Assembly (NCBI GenBank): GCA_030628805.1
Contig: DAOVQG010000317.1
Span: 1 to 5,392 of the forward strand
Source: JAGMDK01 sp023128695
GTDB lineage: Bacteria; Planctomycetota; Phycisphaerae; UBA1845; Fen-1342
Direction of reading: 5' to 3'
DNA: 5,392 bases
In this document: in pieces, positions 1 through 5,392 of the stretch
How the letters are laid out: every line of letters begins with the position of its first letter
How positions within the stretch are numbered: position 1 is the stretch's first letter
Notes under the pieces: generated by a model
The model's database searches: none
The model's input: the letters and a program-made list of their open reading frames with translations, nothing else
What the model was told of the DNA's origin: nothing
Program-made: the position numbers and the translations under genes

Positions 1-1518
1 GCTAATCAGCTCGGAATCATCATCGCTGAGGCTGATGGTCGTGCCGCCGGTCGGATCGGTCGGCAACTGCGTGATGTCTTCCGTACAGCCCATGTAGAAG
101 TCGTTCGAGCCGTTGGGGACGAAGAACAGGGTCAGGCCGTCCAGGTCGCCCGGGTTTTGCTCCGTGAAGAAGTCGGGCACCTCTGGGGTAGTAAACGTGT
201 AGCACGCGCCGCCGTTGTCGTCGGATACCGAATTCTCGCCCTCATCGACCGCCTCGACCGCATAGAAGTACGTGGTGTTGTCTTGCAGGCCGGTTACGTT
301 CACCGTGGCGGCGGTCGCGTATCCGCTGCCCAGCGCGGTCTCGGTCAGACTGCCGCAGCTCAGGCCGTGGTAGACGATCCCGCGGACCGGTTCGTTCGCC
401 GTGATGGTCACCACGGCACTGCGCGGCTGTACGTCCGTGGTCTGCACGTTCAAAATCTGTGGCGGAACGCAATCGATCGTCGCGGTGTCCGTCACGACGA
501 CGTTGTAATTGCCCTGACCGTCATCGAGATCGATGTAAGTCACTGTGATTGTTTCAGAGTCGGCGATCTGGAGCGTGCCGTCTTCGGTGACGACCGTCCC
601 CGTGGCCGTCGGGATGGTTCCCTGGAAAATCCCCGACGTGGGGCCGGTCTCGGTCAGGGTAACGGTTTCCGAATCCCCGCCCGTGGTGGTCACGACCACG
701 TTCTGACTGCCCTGGCCCAGCAAGTCACCGTCCCGGACTTCGATCGCGACCGTATCGTCGCAGCCGTATTTCTCCTTGTTGAGCTCCACAATGCCCGCGG
801 GGCCGGGGGTCAGGTAGTCGCCGATCTCGGCGTAAACCAGATCAATTGGTACGCCGCGGTTGGGACAGTTCGCGCAGTGGTGCAGCGCGATGACCTTATG
901 GCTGGAGCGGGCCAGCACGGGCGAGCCCGAGGAGCCGCCCTCGGTATCCGCGAAGTACCCGACGTCGTAGTAACCACTGCCGGTGCAAGGCGGCTCGGTG
1001 ATTGAATAGACCACGGGGATGCCGGTCGGATCGTTGGGATGCGTGCTGTAGATGGTCATTTCCTTGAGGCGGCCGCCGGGATGCCCAATGATGTATATTT
1101 CCTCACCGACGATCGCGGTGCGGTTATCGATCTCCAGGTAGCCGTGGATCGGAGCCGGATCGCCGCTCACAATCTGGACCAGGCAGTAGTCCAGGTTTGA
1201 ATCGCCTTGGATGTAGTTGGCCCCGGAGTAGATATCACTCCGATAGACCGGCTCGCCGTTCTCTCCACGGCAGTTGGGGTCCTCGGCCATGAATTCGTAG
1301 TCGGTGTTCAGGGCCTCCGAGGCCGAGCCGATGCAATGGTCGTTGGTGATGAGGTGATTCTCGGACGAAGCCAGCCAGCCGGTGCAATATCCGCTGCCGC
1401 CGGACAGCAGCCGTGCCACGGCCCGGCCGCGATCATACTCGGTGGGGTGCGAGGTGATGTAACAGATGGCGGCTTCCTTGTCGTCCGTTCCGCAAATCGC
1501 CCGGCCGCCCCAGGGGTC
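1..1518 (-). CDS. Secreted trypsin-like serine protease, catalytic and C-terminal part (cut by left edge)
   Basis: This frame is open for 506 codons from just after an in-frame TAG to the window edge, with no stop, so the C-terminus lies outside. Numbering from the Met at 1956 and counting the TAG as 146, a trypsin-fold domain spans about 154-395. The triad is visible: His207 in LITNDHCIG, Asp256 in SNLDYCLVQ, and Ser343 in TEGGSSGSPV. Cys191 and Cys208 match the usual disulfide beside the catalytic His. Asp337 sits six residues before Ser343, the place of trypsin Asp189, which hints at Arg/Lys preference (inference). TEGGSSGSP also recalls bacterial lysyl and glutamyl endopeptidases. Next come a Cys-bounded beta-sandwich domain (399-496, with SGIFQGTI), an FN3-like domain (about 497-591, with NVTGLQDNTTYFYAVEAVDE) and the start of another module rich in Asp and Gly. 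This half has no signal peptide, no good start codon and no ribosome site of its own, so it belongs with the N-terminal part at 1519-1956. Its role is presumably extracellular or periplasmic protein breakdown; the substrate is unknown. Confidence 0.5.
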
Positions 1519-1521
1519 CTA
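1519..1521 (-). other. In-frame TAG interrupting the protease gene
   Basis: On the minus strand the context is GAT CTA TAG GAC CCC TGG. The frame before it (AGWLDL) and after it (DPWGGRAICGTDD) is the same, and the frame then stays open to the window edge. A single base change would give a sense codon such as TAC, GAG, CAG or TGG. The neighbouring dehydrogenase ends with TAG, so TAG is used as a genuine stop codon here, which argues against wholesale reassignment. A base error, a recent nonsense mutation or readthrough cannot be separated from this sequence alone. Confidence 0.5.
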
Positions 1522-1956
1522 TAGATCGAGCCAGCCGGCGACGTACTCGTCGATGCGGAATCCGCGCCCGCCTTCGGGGCTCATCTTGACCAGTTCCAGG
1601 ATGACGATGTCGCCCTTGATGTGCTGGGCCCAGAAAGTGCCCGCGTCCATCTTCCCGCGGCCCTCCATGGTATACGTCTGCTCGCCTTCCGGATCGGACA
1701 CCATCAGGTAGTCGCCCGGGGCGAGGTCGAAATCGGTAAAGTGGAGGGCGATATAGGTCGCGCCGGGATGGATCAGTTCGTAACGCCACTCCACTTCGCC
1801 CGGGCATGCCGTGCCTTTGTAATCCCAAGGGGTGTCGAGCTGGATACGAATGTGCTCCCCGGCTTCGATTTGCCCCCACGCCGGGGTGACGAGGCCGATC
1901 AACCCGAGGAGGGCCAATCCTAGCAAAGGAGTACGTATGTGGGGGAATGTGTGCAT
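1519..1956 (-). CDS. Signal peptide and CUB-like N-terminal domain of the serine protease, ending at an in-frame TAG
   Basis: This is a 145-residue N-terminal part. Residues 1-28 form a clear Sec signal peptide: Arg8, a hydrophobic core rich in Leu and Gly (LLGLALLGLIGLV), then TPAWG with cleavage probably before Gln29. Residues 30-142 have alternating strand-like segments (ATYIALHFTDFDLAPGDYLM, GTFWAQHIKGDIVILELV, GFRIDEYVAGW). These resemble the CUB-like beta-sandwich found ahead of the catalytic domain in some bacterial secreted trypsin-like proteases, so it is likely a prodomain or targeting domain. The fold is assigned by pattern only. The Met at 1956 is preferred because GAGAGGA lies 7 nt upstream and the signal peptide begins there. 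The alternative ATG at 2001 would add 15 polar residues before the signal peptide and has its purine run only 3 nt away. The codon after the TAG continues in the same frame straight into the protease domain, so this is best read as one interrupted gene, not a small separate protein. Confidence 0.5.
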   Translation of the reverse strand: MHTFPHIRTPLLGLALLGLIGLVTPAWGQIEAGEHIRIQLDTPWDYKGTACPGEVEWRYELIHPGATYIALHFTDFDLAPGDYLMVSDPEGEQTYTMEGRGKMDAGTFWAQHIKGDIVILELVKMSPEGGRGFRIDEYVAGWLDL

Positions 1957-1963
1957 GTGACGT

Positions 1964-1970
1964 TCCTCTC
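1964..1970 (-). promoter_or_regulatory. Ribosome binding site for the protease
   Basis: GAGAGGA on the minus strand lies 7 nt before the ATG at 1956. It decides the start in favour of the Met that begins the signal peptide over the in-frame ATG at 2001. Confidence 0.5.
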
Positions 1971-2016
1971 GTATAAGGTGCTGACAATTAACCGGAAGCA
2001 TTCTCTCTCCGCTTCC

Positions 2017-2045
2017 ATCGTAACGATTCGGGCTGGCTTTTCCAA
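2017..2045 (-). promoter_or_regulatory. Possible sigma70-type promoter for the protease
   Basis: On the minus strand, TTGGAA (2045-2040) and TACGAT (2022-2017) are separated by exactly 17 nt. Each matches the sigma70 consensus at 4 of 6 positions. Transcription would begin near 2010, giving a leader of about 54 nt before the ATG at 1956 and leaving almost no leader for the ATG at 2001. This is a consensus match only; group-specific sigma preferences in this organism are unknown. Confidence 0.5.
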
Positions 2046-2087
2046 TCCGTAAGCATTGTGCTGACGCGACGCGAGAGCTCCGAAGAG

Positions 2088-2108
2088 CCGCGGGCTTCAG
2101 GCCCGCGG
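2088..2108. repeat. REP-like GC-rich palindrome
   Basis: CCGCGGGC (2088-2095) and GCCCGCGG (2101-2108) form a perfect 8-bp stem around the 5-nt loop TTCAG. There is no T tract on either side and it lies between divergent promoters, so a terminator is unlikely. It looks like a dispersed extragenic palindrome; similar CCGCGGGCTT-type hairpins are familiar in planctomycete-like genomes (recollection, not checked). The loop and stem differ from the hairpins at 5314-5376, so it is a separate repeat type. Confidence 0.5.
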
Positions 2109-2193
2109 GCCTACGACAGCGGCGACGAAGATGACGAACCGCCGCGGGGCCGGCATGTGGGCCTGATCGGCCGTCCATCTCAGGCATGTCCAC

Positions 2194-2222
2194 TTGACTG
2201 CCGACCCGGAATAGGCGATACT
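2194..2222 (+). promoter_or_regulatory. Likely sigma70-type promoter for the dehydrogenase
   Basis: TTGACT (2194-2199, 5 of 6 to consensus) and GATACT (2217-2222, 4 of 6) are spaced by exactly 17 nt. The predicted start near 2229 leaves about 98 nt of untranslated leader before the chosen ATG at 2327. It also places the alternative TTG start at 2228 on or before the transcription start, which argues against that start. Confidence 0.5.
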
Positions 2223-2229
2223 CCCTATT

Positions 2230-2284
2230 GGAGGTTCGGCTGAGGGGCTGCCACGGTGGCCCCGAGGGCATTACCTCCTTTTTT
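2230..2284 (+). terminator. Terminator-like or attenuator-like structure in the dehydrogenase leader
   Basis: GGGGC (2244-2248) pairs with GCCCC (2259-2263), extendable by two wobble pairs. An outer GGAGG (2230-2234) can pair with CCTCC (2274-2278), immediately followed by TTTTTT (2279-2284). CCTC can instead pair with GAGG at 2242-2245 or 2264-2267, so mutually exclusive folds exist. A hairpin ending in a T tract between promoter and start codon suggests premature termination or attenuation, but the helices are short and no sensor domain or leader peptide is evident. It could be chance in GC-rich DNA. Confidence 0.5.
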
Positions 2285-2316
2285 ATGCGCTTACGCAAGG
2301 GAATAGCGCCGGCTAC

Positions 2317-2320
2317 GAGG
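2317..2320 (+). promoter_or_regulatory. Ribosome binding site deciding the dehydrogenase start
   Basis: GAGG lies 6 nt before the ATG at 2327. The in-frame ATG at 2285 is preceded by CCTCCTTTTTT, which is pyrimidine-rich and cannot serve as a ribosome site, and the TTG at 2228 falls at the predicted transcription start. Confidence 0.5.
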
Positions 2321-2326
2321 CCATTC

Positions 2327-5200
2327 ATGGAGAAGGTTGACGTTGCCAGTCTGCGAGACGAACTTGCCGCAGCCACCCGTGGCGAGGTTCGCTTCGATAA
2401 CCTGACCCGCGCGTTGTACGCCACCGACGCCAGCATTTACGAGATAGTGCCGCTCGGCGTCGTCATCCCGCGTGACGCGAACGATGTCGCGGCAACGGTG
2501 AACGTCTGTCGGCGACACGGCGTGCCGGTCATACCCCGCGGCGCGGCGACCGGCCTGACCGGGGGCGCGGTCGGGGAGGGGGTGCAGATTGACTTCTCCA
2601 AGTACATGAACGCGATCCTCCACGTCGCGCCGGATGCTCGAACCGCGCGGGTCCAGCCCGGCGTCGTGCTCGATGAGTTGAACGCGGAGCTGGCCGCCCG
2701 CGGGTTGCACTTCGCCCCCGACGTCGCGACCGGCAATCGGGCCACTTTCGGCGGGATGATCGCGAACAACTCGTGCGGCGCCCGCTCGATCCTTTACGGC
2801 CGGACCGGGGACCACCTCCTGGAGCTTACCACGGTCCTGGCGGACGGCTCGACCGCCGTGTGGGGAACGCGCGGGCTGCTCCACGGCGGCGAGCGGGCCA
2901 AGCAAGCGGAATCCGAACTGGCGCGGGTCCGCCACGCCTACCGCGAGGACGTGGAAGCTCGCTATCCAAAAGTGCTGCGCAGCAACGGCGGATACGGGCT
3001 GGACCGGTTGTGTAAATCGAGCACGGTCCTGAACCCCATTTCCGTACTCTCCGGCAGTGAGGGCACGCTGGGTCTCGTGACCGAGGCGCTGGTGAAGCTG
3101 ACGCCGCTGCCCAAGGCGAAAGCACTGCTGGTCGTTCACTTTGACGATTTGATGCGTTGTCTGGAGGCGGTCCCGGCCATCATGGACGGCAGACCGGCCG
3201 CCGTTGAGTTAATCAACAAGATGATTCTCGATGCGGCGCGGTCGCACCCGGCCATGATCCCGCGGATGAAGTTTGTCGAAGGCGAGCCCGCCGCTTCTTT
3301 GGTCATTGAGTTTCTGGCCGATGATCCCGTGGAGTTGGCTGGTCGAATGAACGCGGTTCGGGCCATGCTGACGGCGAAATCCCACGGCTATGCCCAGGTT
3401 CTGGTGACGGACCCCAGCGCTCAAGCCGACGTGTGGGAAGTGCGCAAGGCCGGGCTGGGGCTTCTGATGTCGCGTCCGGGGGATCGGCAGCCCTACGCCT
3501 TCATTGAAGACGCCTCCGTCGGCCCCGAGCGACTGCCCGCGTATATCGAACGCTTGGCGGCTTTCCTCAAAGCCGAGGGAATCGAGGAAACCGGGTATTA
3601 CGCCCACGCCGGCGCCGGCTGCCTCCACGTTCGCCCGGTGCTCAATCTCAAGAAAGTCGCAGATGTTGAGCGTATGCGGCGGATCGCCGCGGGCGTGGTT
3701 GACCTCATGGTGGAGTTCGGCGGCTCGCTGACCAGCGAGCACGGCGACGGGATTTTACGCTCGTGCTGGCTGGAGAAAATGTACGGGCCGAGGATCATCC
3801 AGGCCTTTCGTGAGATCAAGCAGGCCTTCGACCCCGCCGGGTTGCTGAACCCCGGGAAGATCGTCGATCCGTTGCCGATGACCGAAAACCTTCGCTTCGG
3901 CCCGGGGTTCGAGAGCATTCAGGTCCGGACGCATCTGGATTTCGCAGCGCACGGCGGCCTGGCGGGCCTGGCCGGCATGTGCAGCGGGATCGGTCAGTGC
4001 CGGCAGCGCCTGTCCGGGACGATGTGCCCGTCCTATCGGGCCACCGGTGACGAGCGCGACACCCCCCGTGCCCGAGCCAATGCGCTGCGGATCGCCTTGT
4101 CCCAGCGCGAGTTGCTGGCGGGTTTGGACGATCCGGCCCTGGCGGAGGTCATGGAGCTTTGCCTGTCGTGCAAGGCTTGCAAGAGCGAGTGCCCGACCGG
4201 GGTGGATGTGACCAGTCTCAAGGCGGAGTGGTTGTCGCATCGCAACCGGCGGGAGGGCGTGCCAAAACGGAGCCGCTTGGTGGCGGCTTCGGCGCGGCTG
4301 GCCCGCTGGGGATGCCGCTTCGCTCCCGTGAGCAACTGGATCATGCAGTCCCGGCCCCTGCGGGCGTTTATGGAGCACCGCTACGGCCTTGACCGGCGAA
4401 TGCCGCCGCCGAAATTCGCCCGGCAAACCTTTCGCCAATGGTTCCGCAAGCACAAGAGGGCGGTGCACGGCCGCGAAACGCCGCGCGGGCCGATCGTGTA
4501 CTTCGTCGACACGTGGACGAACTATTACGTCCCCTCGGTGGGCCGGGCGGTGGTCGCGCTGTTGGAGGCGGCGGGATTCGAGGTGGAGGTGCCGCGGACA
4601 GAGTGTTGCGGACGGCCGCTGCTTAGCAAGGGTTTGCTCGACGAGGTGCAGGCCCTGGCCGAGCACAATGTCTCGTGCCTGATGCGGTTCGCGGGCACTG
4701 GAACGCCGATCGTCGGCAGCGAGCCGAGCTGTGTCAGCACGCTGGTGGACGAGTACCCTTCTCTGCTTCGAAGCGCTGAGGCCCGGGCCGTCGCCGCCGC
4801 TACGCAAACGGTCGCATCATTCCTGGCCAAGCTGCTGGAGCGGGAGCCCGAGGCGCTGCGGTTCAATGCGAGCAAACGCAAAATCCTTTACCACGGCCAT
4901 TGCCACACGAAGGCGCTGTTCGGAACGGCCGCTGCGATCTCCTTGTTATCGGCCCCGCCGGGATTCGAGGTGGGCGAGATTCCCAGCGGCTGCTGCGGCA
5001 TGGCCGGCTCGTTCGGCCACGAAGTTGAACACTACGACGTGGCCCAGGCCATCGGGGAGGAGGTACTATTCCCCGCCGTCCGGGGGCGCGGGGACGCGGA
5101 GATCGCCGTGTCGGGATTTAGTTGCCGTCATCAGATCGAGCATCACACCGGCGTGCGCGCCAAGCACTTGCTTGAGTACCTGGCTGACGAGTTAGTGTAG
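2327..5200 (+). CDS. Fused FAD-binding and 4Fe-4S (CCG-domain) D-2-hydroxyacid dehydrogenase, YdiJ-like
   Basis: This complete protein has 957 residues, normal for FAD plus Fe-S fusions of this type (E. coli YdiJ is about 1,018). An FAD-binding type 4 domain occupies about 30-255, with PRGAATGLTGGAV (70-82), ATFGGMIANNSCGA (139-152) and SGSEGTLGLVTEA (242-254). An FAD-oxidase C-terminal domain follows to about 515, with the His-rich HAGAGCLH (427-434), EHGDG (471-475) and LNPGK (507-511), typical metal/substrate-site motifs of the lactate/glycolate dehydrogenase superfamily. Two 4Fe-4S motifs follow: Cys552, Cys558, Cys567 (MCPSY) with partners, and Cys612-x2-Cys615-x2-Cys618-x3-Cys622-Pro. 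Two CCG domains complete it: DTWTNYY (728-734), Cys760-Cys761-Gly and Cys802; then HGHCH (Cys859), Cys889-Cys890-Gly and Cys933. All expected cysteines are present and there is no transmembrane segment, so it is probably a soluble or membrane-associated enzyme that oxidises a D-2-hydroxyacid (D-lactate, D-2-hydroxyglutarate or glycolate) and passes electrons through Fe-S clusters to quinone. Substrate cannot be settled by sight. It appears to be a single-gene unit; no lactate permease or regulator is visible. Confidence 0.5.
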   Translation: MEKVDVASLRDELAAATRGEVRFDNLTRALYATDASIYEIVPLGVVIPRDANDVAATVNVCRRHGVPVIPRGAATGLTGGAVGEGVQIDFSKYMNAILHVAPDARTARVQPGVVLDELNAELAARGLHFAPDVATGNRATFGGMIANNSCGARSILYGRTGDHLLELTTVLADGSTAVWGTRGLLHGGERAKQAESELARVRHAYREDVEARYPKVLRSNGGYGLDRLCKSSTVLNPISVLSGSEGTLGLVTEALVKLTPLPKAKALLVVHFDDLMRCLEAVPAIMDGRPAAVELINKMILDAARSHPAMIPRMKFVEGEPAASLVIEFLADDPVELAGRMNAVRAMLTAKSHGYAQVLVTDPSAQADVWEVRKAGLGLLMSRPGDRQPYAFIEDASVGPERLPAYIERLAAFLKAEGIEETGYYAHAGAGCLHVRPVLNLKKVADVERMRRIAAGVVDLMVEFGGSLTSEHGDGILRSCWLEKMYGPRIIQAFREIKQAFDPAGLLNPGKIVDPLPMTENLRFGPGFESIQVRTHLDFAAHGGLAGLAGMCSGIGQCRQRLSGTMCPSYRATGDERDTPRARANALRIALSQRELLAGLDDPALAEVMELCLSCKACKSECPTGVDVTSLKAEWLSHRNRREGVPKRSRLVAASARLARWGCRFAPVSNWIMQSRPLRAFMEHRYGLDRRMPPPKFARQTFRQWFRKHKRAVHGRETPRGPIVYFVDTWTNYYVPSVGRAVVALLEAAGFEVEVPRTECCGRPLLSKGLLDEVQALAEHNVSCLMRFAGTGTPIVGSEPSCVSTLVDEYPSLLRSAEARAVAAATQTVASFLAKLLEREPEALRFNASKRKILYHGHCHTKALFGTAAAISLLSAPPGFEVGEIPSGCCGMAGSFGHEVEHYDVAQAIGEEVLFPAVRGRGDAEIAVSGFSCRHQIEHHTGVRAKHLLEYLADELV

Positions 5201-5255
5201 GAGGGCGAGGCTCCTGCCGAGGGCAGGTGAGCGGGAGGGCGAGGCTCCTGCCGAG
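5200..5255. repeat. Two direct copies of a 22-nt GC-rich repeat
   Basis: Identical 22-nt copies, beginning GGAGGGCGAGGCTCCTGCC and ending GAG, lie at 5200-5221 and 5234-5255, with a period of 34 nt. The first copy begins on the last base of the dehydrogenase stop codon. Copy 2 can form a 5-bp hairpin (GGCTC 5243-5247 with GAGCC 5253-5257); copy 1 loses it because the sequence diverges after 5221. Such short direct repeats resemble dispersed non-coding repeats seen in planctomycete-like genomes (recollection). No open frame crosses them with recognisable protein. Confidence 0.5.
5213..5227 (+). terminator. Weak hairpin just after the dehydrogenase stop
   Basis: CCTGCC (5213-5218) pairs with GGCAGG (5222-5227) around a 3-nt GAG loop, 13 nt past the stop codon. 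There is no T tract, so it is at best a poor Rho-independent terminator; it may instead act as an RNA 3' end block or be a by-product of the overlapping direct repeat. Confidence 0.5.
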
Positions 5256-5313
5256 CCAGGGACGCGAATAGACGACCAATTCGTGTCCCCCACGGGTGAG
5301 CGTCAACATAGTG

Positions 5314-5376
5314 GGTGGGGCGGGCCTCCGTGCCCGCCAGTACGGTCCGCTGGCGGCCGCGGAGGGCCGCCCCACC
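5314..5376. repeat. Head-to-head pair of 27-nt hairpin elements (BIME-like)
   Basis: The left arm (5314-5340) and right arm (5350-5376) are inverted copies matching at 24 of 27 positions, separated by 9 nt. Each arm is also a hairpin of its own with a 7-bp stem and 6-nt loop: GGCGGGC (5319-5325) with GCCCGCC (5332-5338), and GGCGGCC (5352-5358) with GGCCGCC (5365-5371). Two of the three differences are the two halves of one stem base pair, and the third is in the loop. A flanking 7-nt pair, AGTGGGT (5310-5316) and ACCCACT (5382-5388), lies outside. The organisation resembles paired REP elements (BIMEs). It may also end or stabilise the dehydrogenase transcript, or one arriving from the right. 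Confidence 0.5.
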
Positions 5377-5392
5377 AGTTTACCCACTTTCC

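Larger units (their letters stand above)
1957..2326. other. Divergent intergenic region between protease and dehydrogenase
   Basis: These 370 bp separate two genes transcribed away from each other, and I find no supportable gene in them. From left to right they hold the protease ribosome site, a candidate minus-strand promoter (2017-2045), a perfect GC-rich palindrome (2088-2108), about 85 bp with nothing I recognise except a weak 6-bp inverted repeat (2161-2166 with 2180-2185), the best candidate plus-strand promoter (2194-2222), and a leader with terminator-like folding and a T6 tract (2230-2284). Short open frames here show no recognisable protein and no convincing ribosome site. Confidence 0.5.

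Noticed and set aside
157..1005. Long open frame on the plus strand (282 codons)
   Set aside because: It is antisense to the protease, which has a clear triad and domains in its own frame. Long shadow frames are common in GC-rich coding DNA, and the product is rich in Arg, Val and Gly with no recognisable motif.
1519..1521. TAG decoded as pyrrolysine or genome-wide TAG reassignment
   Set aside because: The adjacent dehydrogenase terminates at TAG, and no PylT-like tRNA or other internal TAG is seen in the window.
2161..2185. Inverted repeat GCCTGA...TCAGGC upstream of the dehydrogenase promoter as an operator
   Set aside because: It is only 6 bp with a 13-nt spacer, and matches no GntR/LysR-type operator I know for lactate or glycolate genes; chance is likely.
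2228..2326. Upstream extension of the dehydrogenase to TTG 2228 or ATG 2285
   Set aside because: The extra 33 residues do not look like the family N-terminus, neither start has a proper ribosome site, and TTG 2228 coincides with the predicted transcription start. ATG 2327 has GAGG at 6 nt.
1957..2436. Extension of the protease N-terminal frame upstream of 1956, which stays open to 2436
   Set aside because: It would place a long Arg/Ser-rich segment before a clear signal peptide and overlap the divergent gene's promoter, leader and start. The signal peptide and ribosome site fix the start at 1956.
2291..3139. 282-codon minus-strand open frame opposite the FAD domain
   Set aside because: It is antisense to the conserved FAD-binding motifs and has no domain of its own.
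3755..4807. 350-codon minus-strand open frame opposite the dehydrogenase
   Set aside because: The plus strand here encodes conserved 4Fe-4S and CCG motifs. The antisense product is low in complexity and rich in Arg, Ala, Pro and His, as expected for a shadow.

Overview
The window looks like high-GC chromosomal DNA from an environmental bacterium, most likely of the Planctomycetes/Phycisphaerae type. That placement is an inference. It rests on a secreted trypsin-like protease carrying beta-sandwich and fibronectin type III modules, on a large FAD/Fe-S oxidoreductase with high GC at third positions, and on several GC-rich palindromic repeats packed into the non-coding DNA. No rRNA, tRNA, CRISPR array, transposase or phage gene is visible.

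Layout: two divergent genes flank a gap of about 370 bp. On the minus strand (1956 down to the left edge, where it is cut off) lies a long frame for an exported serine protease. In order it has a signal peptide, a CUB-like N-terminal domain, a trypsin-fold catalytic domain with a complete His/Asp/Ser triad, an Ig-like beta domain, an FN3 domain and the start of another C-terminal module. A single in-frame TAG at 1519-1521 splits it into a 145-codon signal/prodomain part and a catalytic part of at least 506 codons. Both halves are coherent and in the same frame, so this is a recent nonsense mutation, a sequencing error or stop-codon readthrough. The catalytic half runs off the left edge without a stop codon.

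The gap (1957-2326) holds a plausible promoter for each gene, a perfect 8-bp palindrome at 2088-2108, and a leader ahead of the plus-strand gene with terminator-like folding and a T6 tract. On the plus strand (2327-5200) lies a 957-residue fused FAD-binding and 4Fe-4S/CCG-domain dehydrogenase. It is intact and resembles the YdiJ/D-2-hydroxyacid dehydrogenase type, which oxidises D-2-hydroxyacids and passes electrons through Fe-S clusters towards the quinone pool.

The last 192 bp (5201-5392) are non-coding repeat DNA. They hold two direct copies of a 22-nt repeat, the first abutting the dehydrogenase stop codon, and then a head-to-head pair of 27-nt hairpin elements. The two hairpins differ by a compensatory G-C to C-G swap in the stem, which is evidence that the hairpin itself is maintained. 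The two genes share no obvious pathway. I see no convincing new multi-gene system; the best leads are the interrupted protease, the structured leader and the covarying hairpin pair. [Form note: the original gave no feature confidence values; every 0.5 is a placeholder required by the schema.]
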